Of a stretch of 64,000 bases of DNA, positions 23,997-36,414 are shown in pieces. Position 1 is the first letter of the stretch. The number at the start of each line of letters is the position of its first letter. Both the position numbers and the translations under genes were made by a program. Under the pieces are notes generated by a model that was not told where the DNA came from, ran no database searches, and saw only the letters and a list, made by a program, of their open reading frames with translations. Origin of the DNA: Tetmemena sp. SeJ-2015 (lineage: Eukaryota > Ciliophora > Spirotrichea > Sporadotrichida > Oxytrichidae); NCBI GenBank assembly GCA_027382625.1, contig JAJKFJ010022513.1, positions 1 to 64,000 on the forward strand, given 5' to 3'.

Positions 23997-26557
23997 ATGC
24001 AGAGTTGCAAATTGAGCAAGTTTGCAGCCACACCAACTATAGCATCATTGATGCTTGACTGCCTTGATTCAGATAAATAAGAACAAGGAGATTAAAATAT
24101 AAACTTGGACAAAAATAAGAAATTGCTGCTTTTTAATCAGAATGTTGATTCTGAGCAGCAATTGACAAACAATAGAGATCAAAATTAAACTTTTTAAAAT
24201 GAAGACACAGCTGTTGTACCAAAATAGAAAAGTAGGGGTAGAAAGAAAAAGAATTTAGAAGAAAATGGTTAAAATGTAAAATTAAAATGATAATCTTAGA
24301 AAATTCACAAATCTGTGAAGGGAGCTAATGAAGATGAAATAGTCTTCAGTTTACCTAAGAAAGCAAAGAAAAAGAAGAAGTAGAATGAGAATGTTTCTCT
24401 TCTTGCTCAAGGGATTTAAACTGAGTAAACTTAAAGCACTAAAAAGAAAAGAGTAGCGAAAGCAAATCGAAAAGTTTAAGAAAAGAGTTCTGATGGAGAA
24501 AGTTTGACTAAATAAAATATAGATAAGCTAGAAAAGATGAATGAGGATGAAGAGAAAAATTAAAAGGTTCGAGGTTAGAGAGGTTGAATAGCTGGATGGA
24601 AAAAGGAAAAGTACAATAGATATGATGGAAGTTTAATGAGAGAGAATAAAAGGCCTGATTTAATGAGATGCAGAGGAGATGGAGCATCGATTTCAACGGC
24701 AAATAGTAGATCTAGCTCTAGTGGATCATCTCAAGGAGGGGAAGAATAAAAAGAAGATAAGAAAGATGTTAAATTTAAAAAATAGAGGAAAAGGAAATAA
24801 ATTCCAAAATCAAGTTATAATGGTTGTCTTAAGAAAGGCGAGAATGATATTTTAAGTGATTAAACTGCTTAAGCATCACCCTTACCAGCTAAAATTGCGA
24901 TCGATGAAAATGAAATATTTAAAGAAAATAAAAATGTTCCTTAGGAAGATAATAAAGAAAAAAGAATTAAACAAACTGAAGCATCAAACCTTATCAATGA
25001 CCAACCTTAAAAAGAAAAAGTCACTAAGGAATATAAAATTTGTATTCTGAAGGCAAATAAATGTCTTGAGTATTCATGAGATATGAAGGCTTCGTCTAGA
25101 GATCAGCTAAAGTATTACATTCAAAAAGCTATAAACTATTACAAAAAAGCTTTTGAATTCTCTAAAACCGAACGAGATAGAGCTAGGCTGCATATCATGA
25201 CAGCAGAATGCCACCTAGAATTAAGTCCAAAGTAGTATGAGCATGATTAAAAGGGAAAGTAGATTGCCAAAGCATGTGAATAGATAAAACTAGCTCAAGG
25301 CCTTACCTCTTACTTCGATTCTTAGCTCTAAGATGATCTTTAGCATAAGGTGAAGCATTTAGTTAAGAAGTATCTTATTGACAAAATCAATGATGGAGAG
25401 TTGCTTTGTACCTCTTCGAGAACATTTTTAGACATCTCACTCCTAAGACTTAAAAGCTTATGAATTTTGTAGGTAGTGAACTTTATAGAAGCTACTATAG
25501 GATAGCTTCTGAGATAGCTGATTTTAAAGGGGATCTGGAAAATGCTGTTACATACTTGAATTAATGCAAAGTGATAGGCAAATAAATTGGCATTCAAGAT
25601 CAGGAGATGATTAGAATAAAGCTTGAAGAAATTTAAGGAATGAGAAAGAAGAGGACTACAGATAAGAGCCAGCAAGAAGCGAGGAGTACTATGCAACTAG
25701 GTGATATGTACTGCTAAAGCAATCAGTATGAGGAAGCCATAATCTAGTATAAAATGGCTTTGAAATAGGCAAAGCACAGCACCTCTAATCTCCACAGCTA
25801 AGCAGGAACCTACGGGCTCCCAAAAGGTTTAAGAGATGGGGAGGTTGAAGCGCTCTGTAACTTCAAAATAGGCAAGATTTACTATGTACAGGGAATAGAT
25901 CTAGAGAGAGCTAGGAGCTATCTCATGGATTTTCAAGTGTAAGTTGAAGTAATGACATCTAGTCATGACCAAGCAGGACTTCCAGTAAATGATAAAACTT
26001 AGCTATTGAGAAAGAGGAAAGAAGCAATAAACATTCTAGCTGAAATTAAAAAGCGCTTGGCTGAATTGAGAAACTAGAATAGTAGTAATCAGGAAGATAA
26101 GCCTCAGCCAGCCCAAGCTTAAAAGCCTAGAAGGGAATCATAGACCAAAAGTACTACAAATTAATCTAAATTATTTTAAGAGCAAGATTGTTTCAAACAG
26201 TTTAAAAATTTAAACTTGAAAAAGGAGAGAACAAACCTATTTAGTTAAAATATTCAAAATAAGCCTAACTTCTAAAAGATAGGCAAAGAAATTTAAAACT
26301 TTGATACAAGAATTACTAAAGTATTTGAATTCACTCGCTATCTCAAAGATACATTAAGAGAGATGACTTCGTAGCTGCCCTCACTAGATGACAAATTACG
26401 ACATGGATAAGACTCTGGAAAGTTGAGGAAGTATATTCTGAAATATATTCAAGTTTTTCACCCTGACAAGCATCAAGAAAATAAAAACAAAGAGTTCTTA
26501 GCTATTACAGAAGAAATAACCAAAATTTTAAATATATACCTCAGTAGTATTCTATGA
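23997..26557 (+). CDS. TPR-repeat protein with C-terminal J domain
   Basis: J domains recruit and stimulate Hsp70; TPRs bind chaperones or clients. The ATG at 23,997 begins a Lys/Gln/Glu-rich, probably disordered region of about 350 aa (KKAKKKKKQ repeats). Helical TPR-like repeats follow (YYIQKAINYYKKAFEFSKTE; GDMYCQSNQYEEAIIQYKMA; CNFKIGKIYYVQGIDLERAR). At the extreme C-terminus LRKYILKYIQVFHPDKHQEN carries the invariant HPD, then FLAITEEITKILN and TGA 26,555-26,557. A C-terminal J domain behind TPRs recalls DNAJC3/DNAJC7, though this helix arrangement is nearer the auxilin type. Breaks occur at about 24,275 (24-nt GT-AG insert), 24,590 (in-frame TGA), 25,065-25,094 (30-nt GT-AG insert with TGA) and 25,370-25,407. 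The 3' end is convergent with the surface-protein gene. Confidence 0.75.
25370..25410 (+). other. Frame-breaking insert: 38-bp IES (pointer GTA) or 29-nt intron
   Basis: The upstream frame (HKVKHLVKK) and downstream frame (YLFENIFRHLTPK) are out of phase. Deleting 38 bp between GTA repeats (25,370-25,372 and 25,408-25,410) gives KKYLFENIF. A GT...AG intron of 29 nt (25,370-25,398) gives KKVALYLFENIF. Both restore the frame, so the class of insert is undecided. Confidence 0.5.
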
Positions 26558-28391
26558 AGTTAATTTATTTTAATCAAGTTAAGTTGTCAATTCTATTGAA
26601 GCGAATATAGAATATCATTACAAAATTTGGAAAATTTGAGAAATATGGATTACTGATTAAGCCACTGTAATATATGATGAACTTAAATTGATAAAATATT
26701 TGAATGTATGATGATACATTTTGTGAATCATCAATATTTTATTCCTCACTCTAAATTCCAAATCAAGAATGTTTATTCCGAATATTGATGGATAGTCTTT
26801 AGAATAAATTCATTTTTAAAGATCTTATATAAACTAATTTATGAAAATTCTTTTAAAATTAGTAAATCAATCCTATAATTTTAAATTTTTGAATATTTCT
26901 AACTTCTATTACAAAAAAGCATTAGAAATACAAAGATGATTGGCATTTTGGGGATGAATTTTAAGTGAGAAAGGAGTATTTCCATTTTAGCTCCGCTTTC
27001 CTTTAAGATTTCCAGTTTTTGGTTGCTAGTTAAGCGCTTGCTTACCTAATGATGACATCATCTTTTAGTATAACTAAAAATCAAAATAAATTATGATTTA
27101 AATTTATTCTAATATAAAATATCTCATGATTGAATATTTATTAGCTGATTAAATCTGCGACTGTATTATTTAATTTGCAACTACTACTTTTTAGTTCTGA
27201 CTTTATGAGCGAGCTAGATGCCTTTAATTTTGCTTATAATTTGTAGAGTCTTTCTAAAACTGTGTACTTATTTCTGACTCTTAAAATATTCTTAGCTTTT
27301 CAAATCCAAAAGTTTCATCTTAATGAGAGTTTTTAATATTATAGAAAATAAAGAGCCTGGAGAATGTGTGTGCTGAATATTCATTTTCAATTTTAGGTTA
27401 AATAAAAGCTGCTTATTGGAAGGCTACCAATATAGTAAGTAGATAAGAGAGTATTGCGATAATAATATTGTCTAGCATAAATGAAAAAATGGGATTCTTT
27501 AAAATTTACTAAATCAAGTTTTCAAAATTTATAGCCAACAAAAAGATAAATTCTTTCCCCTAAATATATAATTTAGTATAATTGCCTGGTTATGTTTTAG
27601 AAAAAATTGATTCCTTACATAGTCAGGGGTAGAATTTTTATTAAGGTCTTCTTTGACCTGAATTTGCCTAAAATTAGATATAAAAAAGATCGCTGATCTT
27701 GCACATTTTTTGCTAGATGAATTCAACTCCAATGTTATAATTTTAAGATAAAGAAATAAGGAATTATTTAATACTTCCTTAAAGACAACTATCTATATAA
27801 AAATTTCCACCTCAACTTGAAACATAATTTAACTTAATTTTTTTAATTTAAAATTAAGAGTGCATTAAAATTGGTTCTGTATTTATAATTTATTATATTT
27901 AGGATTCTTTGAAAGTACGACTACTCATAATTAACACCTTAATAAAATATCCGATTATTAGCATATTAATTTATTATTATTTCTTCTTCTCTTGATAAAA
28001 CATGCAATATATTTAATAATTTAAGAATGGAAATAAATATAAATCATCCATCCACATTCATTATGAATGAGCTTTAAATTAATTTATAAAGTAAAAAATA
28101 TGATAAGAAAGTGAATTATCAGAGAAATTAGTACAAACAACAATTGAAGAAGAGAATTCAAAAACCAAATCATTTCATTTTAAAATTTAACAAGCTCTAT
28201 TTATTGGCTCCAACTGGATCGAGCTTAACAAAAGAATAAATTTCCTTAAAATATAAAATACAAATATAGGGATTTAAAAGAAAAATTCTTTTGTCAGAAA
28301 AAAACTTTAAGCAAAATTTATTAAGGATGTTCTAAATTATTAAGAAACTTATTCTCTTCTTATGCTATTAACCTTAGTGTATTTCGAATTT
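26558..28391. other. AT-rich convergent intergenic spacer
   Basis: About 1.8 kb, strongly A+T-rich, between two convergent genes. It holds only short frames (the longest, 27,529-27,732 on the minus strand, has no recognisable features). A TGAGCGAGCT sequence at about 27,207 resembles the motif shared with the inverted-repeat element at 8,529-10,182. Confidence 0.35.
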
Positions 28392-31300
28392 TCATTAAAA
28401 CATTAATTATAGATGCAAATGAAAAGGCACATTAACCTGCCTTTAAAATATATTATTAGATGAATGAAATTATGTTAATGTCAAAAATCGAGCTCCTCGT
28501 AATTATTTATTTAAATCATCGAAATCATAGCAAAAGTTCTCATCCTACGGATCCTATTTTAAAATTGGATAATAGATTTCTATACTTATAAAATAAGTAA
28601 ATCTTTTGATTATTTTTATTTTCTATTTTTCAAATGGAAGATCACTCTGATTGTACTGTAATTCACTATGAATAAGGCTCTGGCCCGAATCTACTTTCTT
28701 TATCTTGGACTTGCCTTGAAAATGCTTAATCTGTAGATAATTTTCATCCATTGTCTGATCAAAATTCAATTGTGACTCATTTCCGGATACTGCTCTACTT
28801 CTTAGAGTGGGTAGCTTAGAATTGGAGTCCTTCTTCTGATTAGATTTGAATGTGAAGTCGAAGTCTTTGCTGCCTTAACTTTTCTACTTCATTTTCCTTC
28901 TCTTAGATAGCTGTGGTTTACTCTGACTTTTAAAAGTACGGTTGAGTGGTTCTACAGTGCTATTAGGATTAGTTGTCCCAGCTTCCACATCCTCAACAAA
29001 AATCTAACCTTAGGTCATCTCAGATGAAATAAAAATATAAACCTACATTTATATAAATGACTAGCGTGGGATGACTATAATCTTTTAACTTTGCAAGTAA
29101 TCCTCCAGAGAATTGTGGAAGTCAGATTTAATGGGCTCTTATGGAAATTTATCAGCCTTATAAAAATGAAATGAAAATAAGAATAATCTGATAATCTTAG
29201 TGTTCTTATAGTACTTGATGAGCTATTTTGCTAATTGGTTTACTGCAGAGATGAGGAAGTTCCAAATTATGAGTATTGAGTTTAGTATCAACTAAAATAA
29301 GACGAGTGAAATCGGCACAAAGCCAAGGTTTATCCTCATCTCATCTGAAATATCTGTCAAATATATTCCCATAAATAGTTAAAGTGAAGATAAGTGAGAC
29401 TTAATAATTTTCATTCAATAGAAATGGAGAAAATGAGTAGCAGGTAGCTATAAATATCAATTCGTTGAAGACTACAAGATTAGCGAAAGTTTCTATCGCA
29501 GTAGGGTCGGAAGTTAAGTACCATCATAAGCATCACTATTCCACATTAGATGTGCAAAAGCAAGCACATTTGAGGATCGTTGGGGAGGGCTATCTAATTT
29601 ACTATAAATAGTAATTTTATTATCATAAGCAATGAATAAACGATTCTTCTAGTCCAGTATGCGAATCCATAGGTTAGAATGTTTGAGCTTTCTATTCTGA
29701 AATTTTCAAATAACACAGACACCTTTTCAAGCCACTTTTTCTCAGATTCTACTTTGTAAGTTTTCTCTGTTGAGTTCAGAATCTCGGTGCTAAGATGCAT
29801 AAAATAAATCTTAATCGCCTCTCTTTGAGACTCTCAAATTTGTTGATCTATAACCTCTTGTTGATAACATGGATACTGTAAAATGGAAGTATGGCATTTA
29901 GTGAGGTTATGATTATTTATTACCTTTAAATATCCTCTCTACAATTTAATTTCAAATAATTAGGCCAATATTGATATGAGTGACGACATAATATCTCCTA
30001 TAGTTTCAAACCTCACCTATTAGCAAATATAAGAAAGTCATATTGAAGTATTACCTAGGAAAAGTTTATAAACGAACAAATTGTAAGCTCTAGCTAAGCC
30101 TCTGCAAAGAACCTCAAGATTTAGTTGAAAATAAGCAGCTCAAATATTTTGCGAGGTATATATCTGAACAATAAATGTTATACAAAGGAAATAAGTAGGA
30201 TACCTTTTACTGGTCAGTCCAAACAGGTACAAGCTCAAGCCAAAACAAGTCAATAGAGTATTAAAGAATAGGGCGTAGAACATCAGTCCTAAATTTTAAA
30301 TGAGATTAGTGGATCCATAGTTCATGAAGTCGAAATAGGGATTGAATGGCTCCAATTCGATATCATTAAAGTCAAAGATAGCGTTCGTGTATTCATCTGT
30401 GTCCACCAAATTCAGATTCACGATGTCATTTTAAAAATATTTAGAAGACTGAAGAAGCTCAGAGTGTTAGCTGGTAAGTTTATTGAAATCATAGGCAGGT
30501 GAGTAACCAATTAGAATCCTTCTATCATACCCCATATCGCTGCGAAACCTTGACTCAAATTTTAATTTTAAGTTTATTTGACTTCTAATTATACTTAGCA
30601 AAATGCAAGTTACTTACAAGAACAGGTTTATGGTGGAACTGAAACCAAAGAGTGTAATTATAGTGGCCTTCACAACTTTAAAAGATAATTTGACTTACGC
30701 TGCATAGTTTTGAGCATCCCACTCTGAACTTGATAGTTGGGCTTGAATGATTTTACTAATTTTATAGTCTTTAGGGATCTTGTGTAAGATGGTAGAATCG
30801 AAGTATGTATCCTCCTTTGAGAATGTAACTTGAATCGTGTCTAGATCTCTCTGAGAGACGGAGTTGAGTTTATCTCCAAAGTTAAGTTGTATCTTAAGAA
30901 ACGAGGAGTATTGATCTACGATTGTATATTTGACAGTATAGGTCGATTGGGATTGAATGAGTTAAATTAGTAGAGTGTTGTTAAGAGTTGCTGATATATT
31001 GGGATAAATAAACATGCTCTTTTCGAATTGTATGGTCATAAGCCCCGTAGATGATATTTTATAGATCTTTGCCTTAAGATCTTATGTAGCTTTGGCTATC
31101 TTTAACTTCAGCTCATATTGCTGTTTAGAAGTTTCGTTGAGGGGCTAGACTGTCAACTAAAAGCTAAAATTAAGCTGTATTGGTTAAAGAGTTCTAAGTT
31201 GTTAACTTGTGAGATAGTGACTTTAATCTCGTAAGTTCCTGCATCATTTCTCAGATAAAAATAATTTAATATAAGGAAAGTCCAAGGCCAGGTAATTTAC

Positions 31301-34300
31301 ACTAACAATTGATGAAAGTTAGTTATTTAAATGTTAAAGGAGTGAAGGAGATGGTTTGACCGTCAAAAGTTGTGAAGTTTGAGTAAGGCTCTTTATCAGC
31401 CACAGTAATATAAAACTTTTTTTAAGGTAATCTGATACGAGTTGAATTCCTGATCTAAAACTTCTGGCATTTTGTAAGTGATTGGAAAGGTGCACATTCA
31501 ATTAAGTTTTTCATTTAAGGTAAATATTTAATCTAGAAGTATGATTGTAATGATATTGCTAAGGCTTTGCGCAAAATATGGAGCCTGATTTTTTAACTTT
31601 CTGTTTATCAAAGCTAATTTTAAATGCAGATTTCATTCAGATGAGAAAAAAGAGATAGTCCAAATTTGAAATTTAAAACTTTAGAAATCAAGAGTAAAGC
31701 TATCAGTAGAGAAGGTGTAATTTCAAAATAAACAATTTGAATTATGCAATCTGCTTGCGAGCTCTTTCCTATTTTTATATATTTGGCATACGAACTCCTT
31801 TGTGGTGTTAAGCTTTGGATTCTAAGACTTAGTAATTGCCAGTTAGCCTTAAACTGAACAACTCGCCGAAATAAATTAAGAAGAAAAAGGGTAGAAGAGC
31901 TGAATCATGTAGTTGATGGGCTCAACTCCAAACCATATGTATTAAGCTGTTGCTTCGCTTGGAGTTACACTCACTATATCAAAAGTCGTTCCTCTTAATT
32001 TAATTTCATAAATAACTCCTAGAGTGCTATTCAGAGCTGTGAAAAATTTATATGGGAAAGATTGGCCATTGTTTGGAGCGCTGGTAATGGACATTAAATC
32101 TTCGCAAAGGTACTCATCCCCACTCAGATATTAAGCATTTAATTATATAGCAGATACGATAAAAATCCTTGCTGCTAGTTATTGGATGCTTTGGAAACTC
32201 CCGTATAGAAGTATTTAAGTTTACTGTTGCCAGCAGTCAATCTACTTTTGAACTGAGTGAAGTAGATACTGTAGGGAGAGGCCCCTCTCATCGCTAGAAT
32301 TGCAAGAGTAACTGTAGGTTGGCCAGTTTGAGCAAAGGGAGGAGGGCTGCTGTACTTTACTGAGTAGATGTACTGGGGAGAGTTAAAATTATACACTTTT
32401 ATATTCTTTATTAATGACTATTCTGAGTTGACTGGATCTTTGGACTGGAAAAAGATCTAGAAACCCTCTATGGCTGTTCCAAGGCCTGCGCATATGAATT
32501 ACTCGCTATTGATAAATTAAATGAATTTGATGACATGATAACACCATTATTCAATTGGGAATAACCAATCCAGAGAGTTTATAGTAGTCTGTTAAATATT
32601 TAAATTACTTGGGCGGTTGCGATTGAGTACACAAAGTAACTCATCTCGCTGTTAATAAAAATAAGATTAGGTCTTTGGAGGGCGTTGGCGATGCAAAATA
32701 AATTATAGCACCCAAACAGGTACTGCTAACTGTAATCTATAGTAACCATAGAAGGTATGTTCAATTATAAAAGCAAAAAGCACATATTTCAAATAGAATT
32801 GATGTTTAAATTCCAAGAATCGTAGTTTCTCCAGCCAAAGAAGGCGTAACTTTAAACTGTGCCAGTAGCAGAATCAAAATTGGCGAGACACAGATTCCAT
32901 TTATCGTTGAGTATGAAGTCCACTCCAGCTGCCCATAAATTTTTCTCAAATTTTAAATGGTTGTTAAAATTGGAAGTGCCTTGTTGAAAGAGTATACTGG
33001 CAAGAAATATCTCTCTGGTTCCTGGTTACCCTATCTCTTTCACCCATATTAGTGAAATTAAGTTCTTAGTAAATTTGGCCACTTAAGTCCGCCACTCTGA
33101 TCCAGTCCTTGGTTGATAAAATATATATTGATCCACTATGATGAACATCTCAATAAAACACTTATAAAAGTTGATATTGTTCCCAAGTTTATGGATAAAG
33201 ATAAAATAAAAATACATTATCTCTCCAGTGGCATCAGAGATTAATAAATTAAATTTCGACGCTCTAGTAACGATCATAGAGTGGTTTATCTCCCATGAAG
33301 AGAGACTTGATAACAGTTCCATCTGTGTAGTTGAGTGACACAAAGAAGTATCTGCTGTCGTAATTTTAGAAAGCAGCCAAGATAGTCTTGCTTGTGCTAA
33401 CTTTTATGTTTCTGCAAGAAATTAGTAAATTGAATTTAAATATAGGACATCCAAATGCCTTGTTGGCTGTTGATAAAAGTATACTCATGGAACCACTTCA
33501 ACCTAGTCTCCCCAACCACATTCAAATTAAAGAAAATTAAATCTATAAGAGATATTGAGTTTACTAGATTGCTCATGAAGTAGGAAAAATAAATTTAAAG
33601 CCTGCAGCTGGGTTTAACCAAGTGTCTGCGTTCCTGCCTATTCTGCCGCATACCACTACGTTATTTGTGTAGTCTTGCTACACATTTATTTTTTAAATCT
33701 AGTGAGGAGAAAATAACATACCAGTTGGAATTATCAGACTTCATGGAAATAGGATACTGATTTTAGTTGAAGCATTCTTGCGCCCCAACACCCTTCAGAT
33801 TTATAAGATTCAAGATGAACATGAGCACAAGATGATTGGAAATAAATTTTCAATTTCACTGGCATAAGAAATATTAATCCTGTTTATCAAAGTGACTTTG
33901 AATCTAAGTTATATAGTTACTAACTACTCCTACCCACCCACTACCAAGTCAAAAGTCACAGAGAGCCACACTTAAACTTAATTACCAGCTAAAGTGCTAT
34001 CACTTGTCTAGATTACTGTTACAAGTGTGTCAGGATTAAAGAAGAGAAATTTCTAATGGATTTGGGAGCTAGAGGAGAACACAAATGTAGTCTCCTTTAT
34101 ATAGACTAGAGTGCCCTCGTACCAAAAATAACTACTTATACTCATTTATTCTAAATAGTTTGGCATGTTTTAGAAGATAAAGATGGAGGGATCTCCTATG
34201 TAGTACTTCTAGTCTTTGAAATTAAATTAAAGAAGAAGCTGACGAAGGGCTTCAGATAGGACTCATTACTTGAATGGTTTTCATGATCAGGAACTCTACC

Positions 34301-34708
34301 TCGTCATTGGTTGCGTATTGATAGGAGTCTATGCTGAATGAAGAAAATAATTTAATTAAAAATATGTGCATGAGTTTAATGAGGCATTAACTTTGAAATG
34401 GTAGACTAAGAAGAAACTCATGTAATCGTAAACTTCTTAATTGAGGGAGAGTTGGTAAGGGCCCACTCCATCTATAGAGATCTTGGTCACAAGATAATCA
34501 CCAGCTTGAGTGTCAAATATTTAGAGATCAAGCTAAAATATTTAGAAGCTATCAGTACAAGTTGAGATCCAATACTCAGCGATTTGAGATCTTAACATTT
34601 AAATTAATCGTTGAAGTGAATTTAATCTCTCAAAATTCTTAAATAAACTGTTAAACAAATCCTTAAATCTAAAATTAAATAAGGCTTTGAATAAAACTTC
34701 ATCATCAT
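28392..34708 (-). CDS. Large multi-pass surface protein with beta-rich ectodomain
   Basis: Minus-strand coding sequence runs from about 34,700 (ATG cluster 34,700-34,708, or 34,598) to near 28,400, read with TAA/TAG as Gln. The N-terminal part has Ig/filamin-like beta segments (DTQAGDYLVTKISIDGVGPY) and repeated strands (VSLNYTDGTVIKSLFMGDKP; AGVDFILNDKWNLCLANFDS) as in the protein at 50,475. The C-terminal part has hydrophobic helices, a segment like TYGFAYWTRRIVYSLLMIIK and FANLVVFNELIFIATCYSF, a pattern I associate with the multi-TM tail of very large ciliate surface proteins. A hydrophilic tail (ESQLNFDQTMDENYLQIKHF) ends at TGA 28,392 or slightly earlier. Many frame changes indicate numerous introns or IESs. 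It is a likely plasma-membrane receptor or adhesion protein; ligand unknown. Confidence 0.55.
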
Positions 34709-34789
34709 TATCCTATTTTAATAGTTTATAAGTCTTACTATGTCAACTCACTTATCAGAAACAGTCTCCATTAACAGTTGCCGCTACTT

Positions 34790-36269
34790 TCATTCCATCT
34801 CTGCCTAATTTTCTTCTTCCTCATATCCGATATTAAAGCCGCTAGACTCTTACTCTTGTCCGTGATAAGCAACTCCATAGGCACTCTCCTCTTACTCAAT
34901 TTATACTCTAAAATGAGTTATTCAATTTAAATTATGAGCTCAAAGTCTTATCGTTGTTTCAGAGCTTATAGTTAATGAGTATAATCGTCACTCTCATCCT
35001 GATAGTACTATATTTATTGTTGTTGCCTGTTTGCACTGGCGACTCTCTGCTTGCTCTGGGAGCTGGACTGCCTCACGAGGTCCGTATCTATTAGAGTTAG
35101 ACTTTCCACTCACAGGCCTGAGGATGTTCTGCTATTAAATTTACTACAGCTATTCCAATAAATGAAGGAAAAAATGAATGGAACACACTAATTATACCAT
35201 AACTTGCTTCATGTGATCATCCTGAGCTGCAACAGCAGAGTACTTGCTTTATACCTCTTAAATTACTTGAGGGTTATCAACTCCTCCAGCTGCCATTTGA
35301 GCGAACTTTCCAAGACTCTTCTGAGATTTCTATGATCTCAAAAGAAAGAAACATATCTCTCTTTAAATCATGTATGATCTCATGTCCATGAAGTTATAGT
35401 TTGAGTCTGGATTATTTTGCATAGCCATCTGGGCGTATTTGCCAGACATGGGATCCTCTGCCTCTTATCTATTTCCTGACTTCTGTCTATTATTGGACTT
35501 AGATCTAGCTCTCTCTGCTGAGGCCATTCTTTCAGCAGCTGCAGCGTTGTTCACCTTCATGTTACTTGTAGGGCGGAGAGCCATCACTCCAGAGATAGGT
35601 CTGCCCTTGAAGTTGAAATCAGCCCCACTAGCCATTTTGTTTTGTTCAGGCTCATCTGCAAGATTTATTCCAATTGAGGGCTTGCCTTGCATTCCCAAAG
35701 TGTATTGGTTGGAAGAGGTTTCCTCCTCAGGTGCTTCTGAGAATACATTCTGCGCTGATAATCCAAAACTTCCAGGGAGCATGATCATTAAATCGATAAT
35801 ACTCGATTTTTATAGTAGGGAGTACATTTGAAGCACTTTTACTACTAAGACTGAAGGTTGATGATCATTTGATCTAAGTTAGCTAGGATGTCATCATCCT
35901 TGTCCTTAAACTAATTGTTGTTTTGATTATCGCTGTCAAAATGATTATAGGCACCTGTTGATTCTGCCAGATTTATGTTGCTAGTATTATTCTCTTCCCC
36001 TTGAGCATATTGTTACTGCTTTTACTATTTCTCAATCTTTGAAGAGGCATAATTAATTATTTTTCAATAGAAAAATAAGATAATTGAACATTTTAATGGC
36101 ATTCAAAGTTTGATTTTGGGCTCTTGCCTCTGCTATTTTGAAAGGATCATTGGTCTTTATGTTCTTCCTCGACCCCTGGCTTTAGAGAGGCTTTACTACA
36201 AATGATAGATACTTATAAACAATTTAATTGGAACTTAGTAGAAAAGTTTGATTCTATCTTTTCCAGCAT
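34790..36269 (-). CDS. Hypothetical low-complexity protein
   Basis: The ATG at 36,269 opens MLEKIESNFSTKF. After a break the frame runs TNDPFKIAEARAQNQTLNAI, then across a 31-bp IES to ASSKIEKQQKQQQYAQGEEN. A further break leads to the long segment at 35,788-35,465 (GKPSIGINLADEPEQNK, GADFNFKGRPISGVMALRPT, ERMASAERARSKSNNRQ) and the end GVAYHGQEQESSGFNIG followed by EEEENQAEME and TGA 34,790. It is rich in Ser, Ala, Gln and Asn, with no membrane segment or recognised domain. It is divergent from the CSPP1-like gene (145 bp between start codons), so the two may share a promoter. It is tandem with the surface protein, 81 bp apart. Confidence 0.6.
36049..36085 (-). other. IES, 31 bp, pointer AATTAT
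   Basis: Repeats ATAATT at 36,049-36,054 and 36,080-36,085. Removing one copy and the insert joins NAIKMF-NY to ASSKIEKQQ in frame. The insert has no GT...AG ends. Confidence 0.7.
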
Positions 36270-36414
36270 AAATAAATTTATAAAGTTTATTAACTCTGTA
36301 CAGACCATATTTTAATACTTATTGTGGAGATAAATTTGAAAATGTGAGTTTTAGCTAATTTAACTTGTGAGAGAGTGGAGTTTATAAGATTTAATTCAAA
36401 TTATTGAAAACGAA
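36270..36414. promoter_or_regulatory. Compact divergent promoter region, 145 bp
   Basis: This separates the start codons of the unknown minus-strand gene and the CSPP1-like plus-strand gene. It is A+T-rich. Its small size suggests a shared bidirectional promoter, or that the two genes form one two-gene nanochromosome. No element is identifiable. Confidence 0.4.

Noticed and set aside
29505..29600. A stretch resembling 5S rRNA (GTCGGAAGTTAAGTACC)
   Set aside because: Only the GAAGTTAAG core matches. The flanking helices do not pair, and the complementary strand encodes part of the multi-TM protein.
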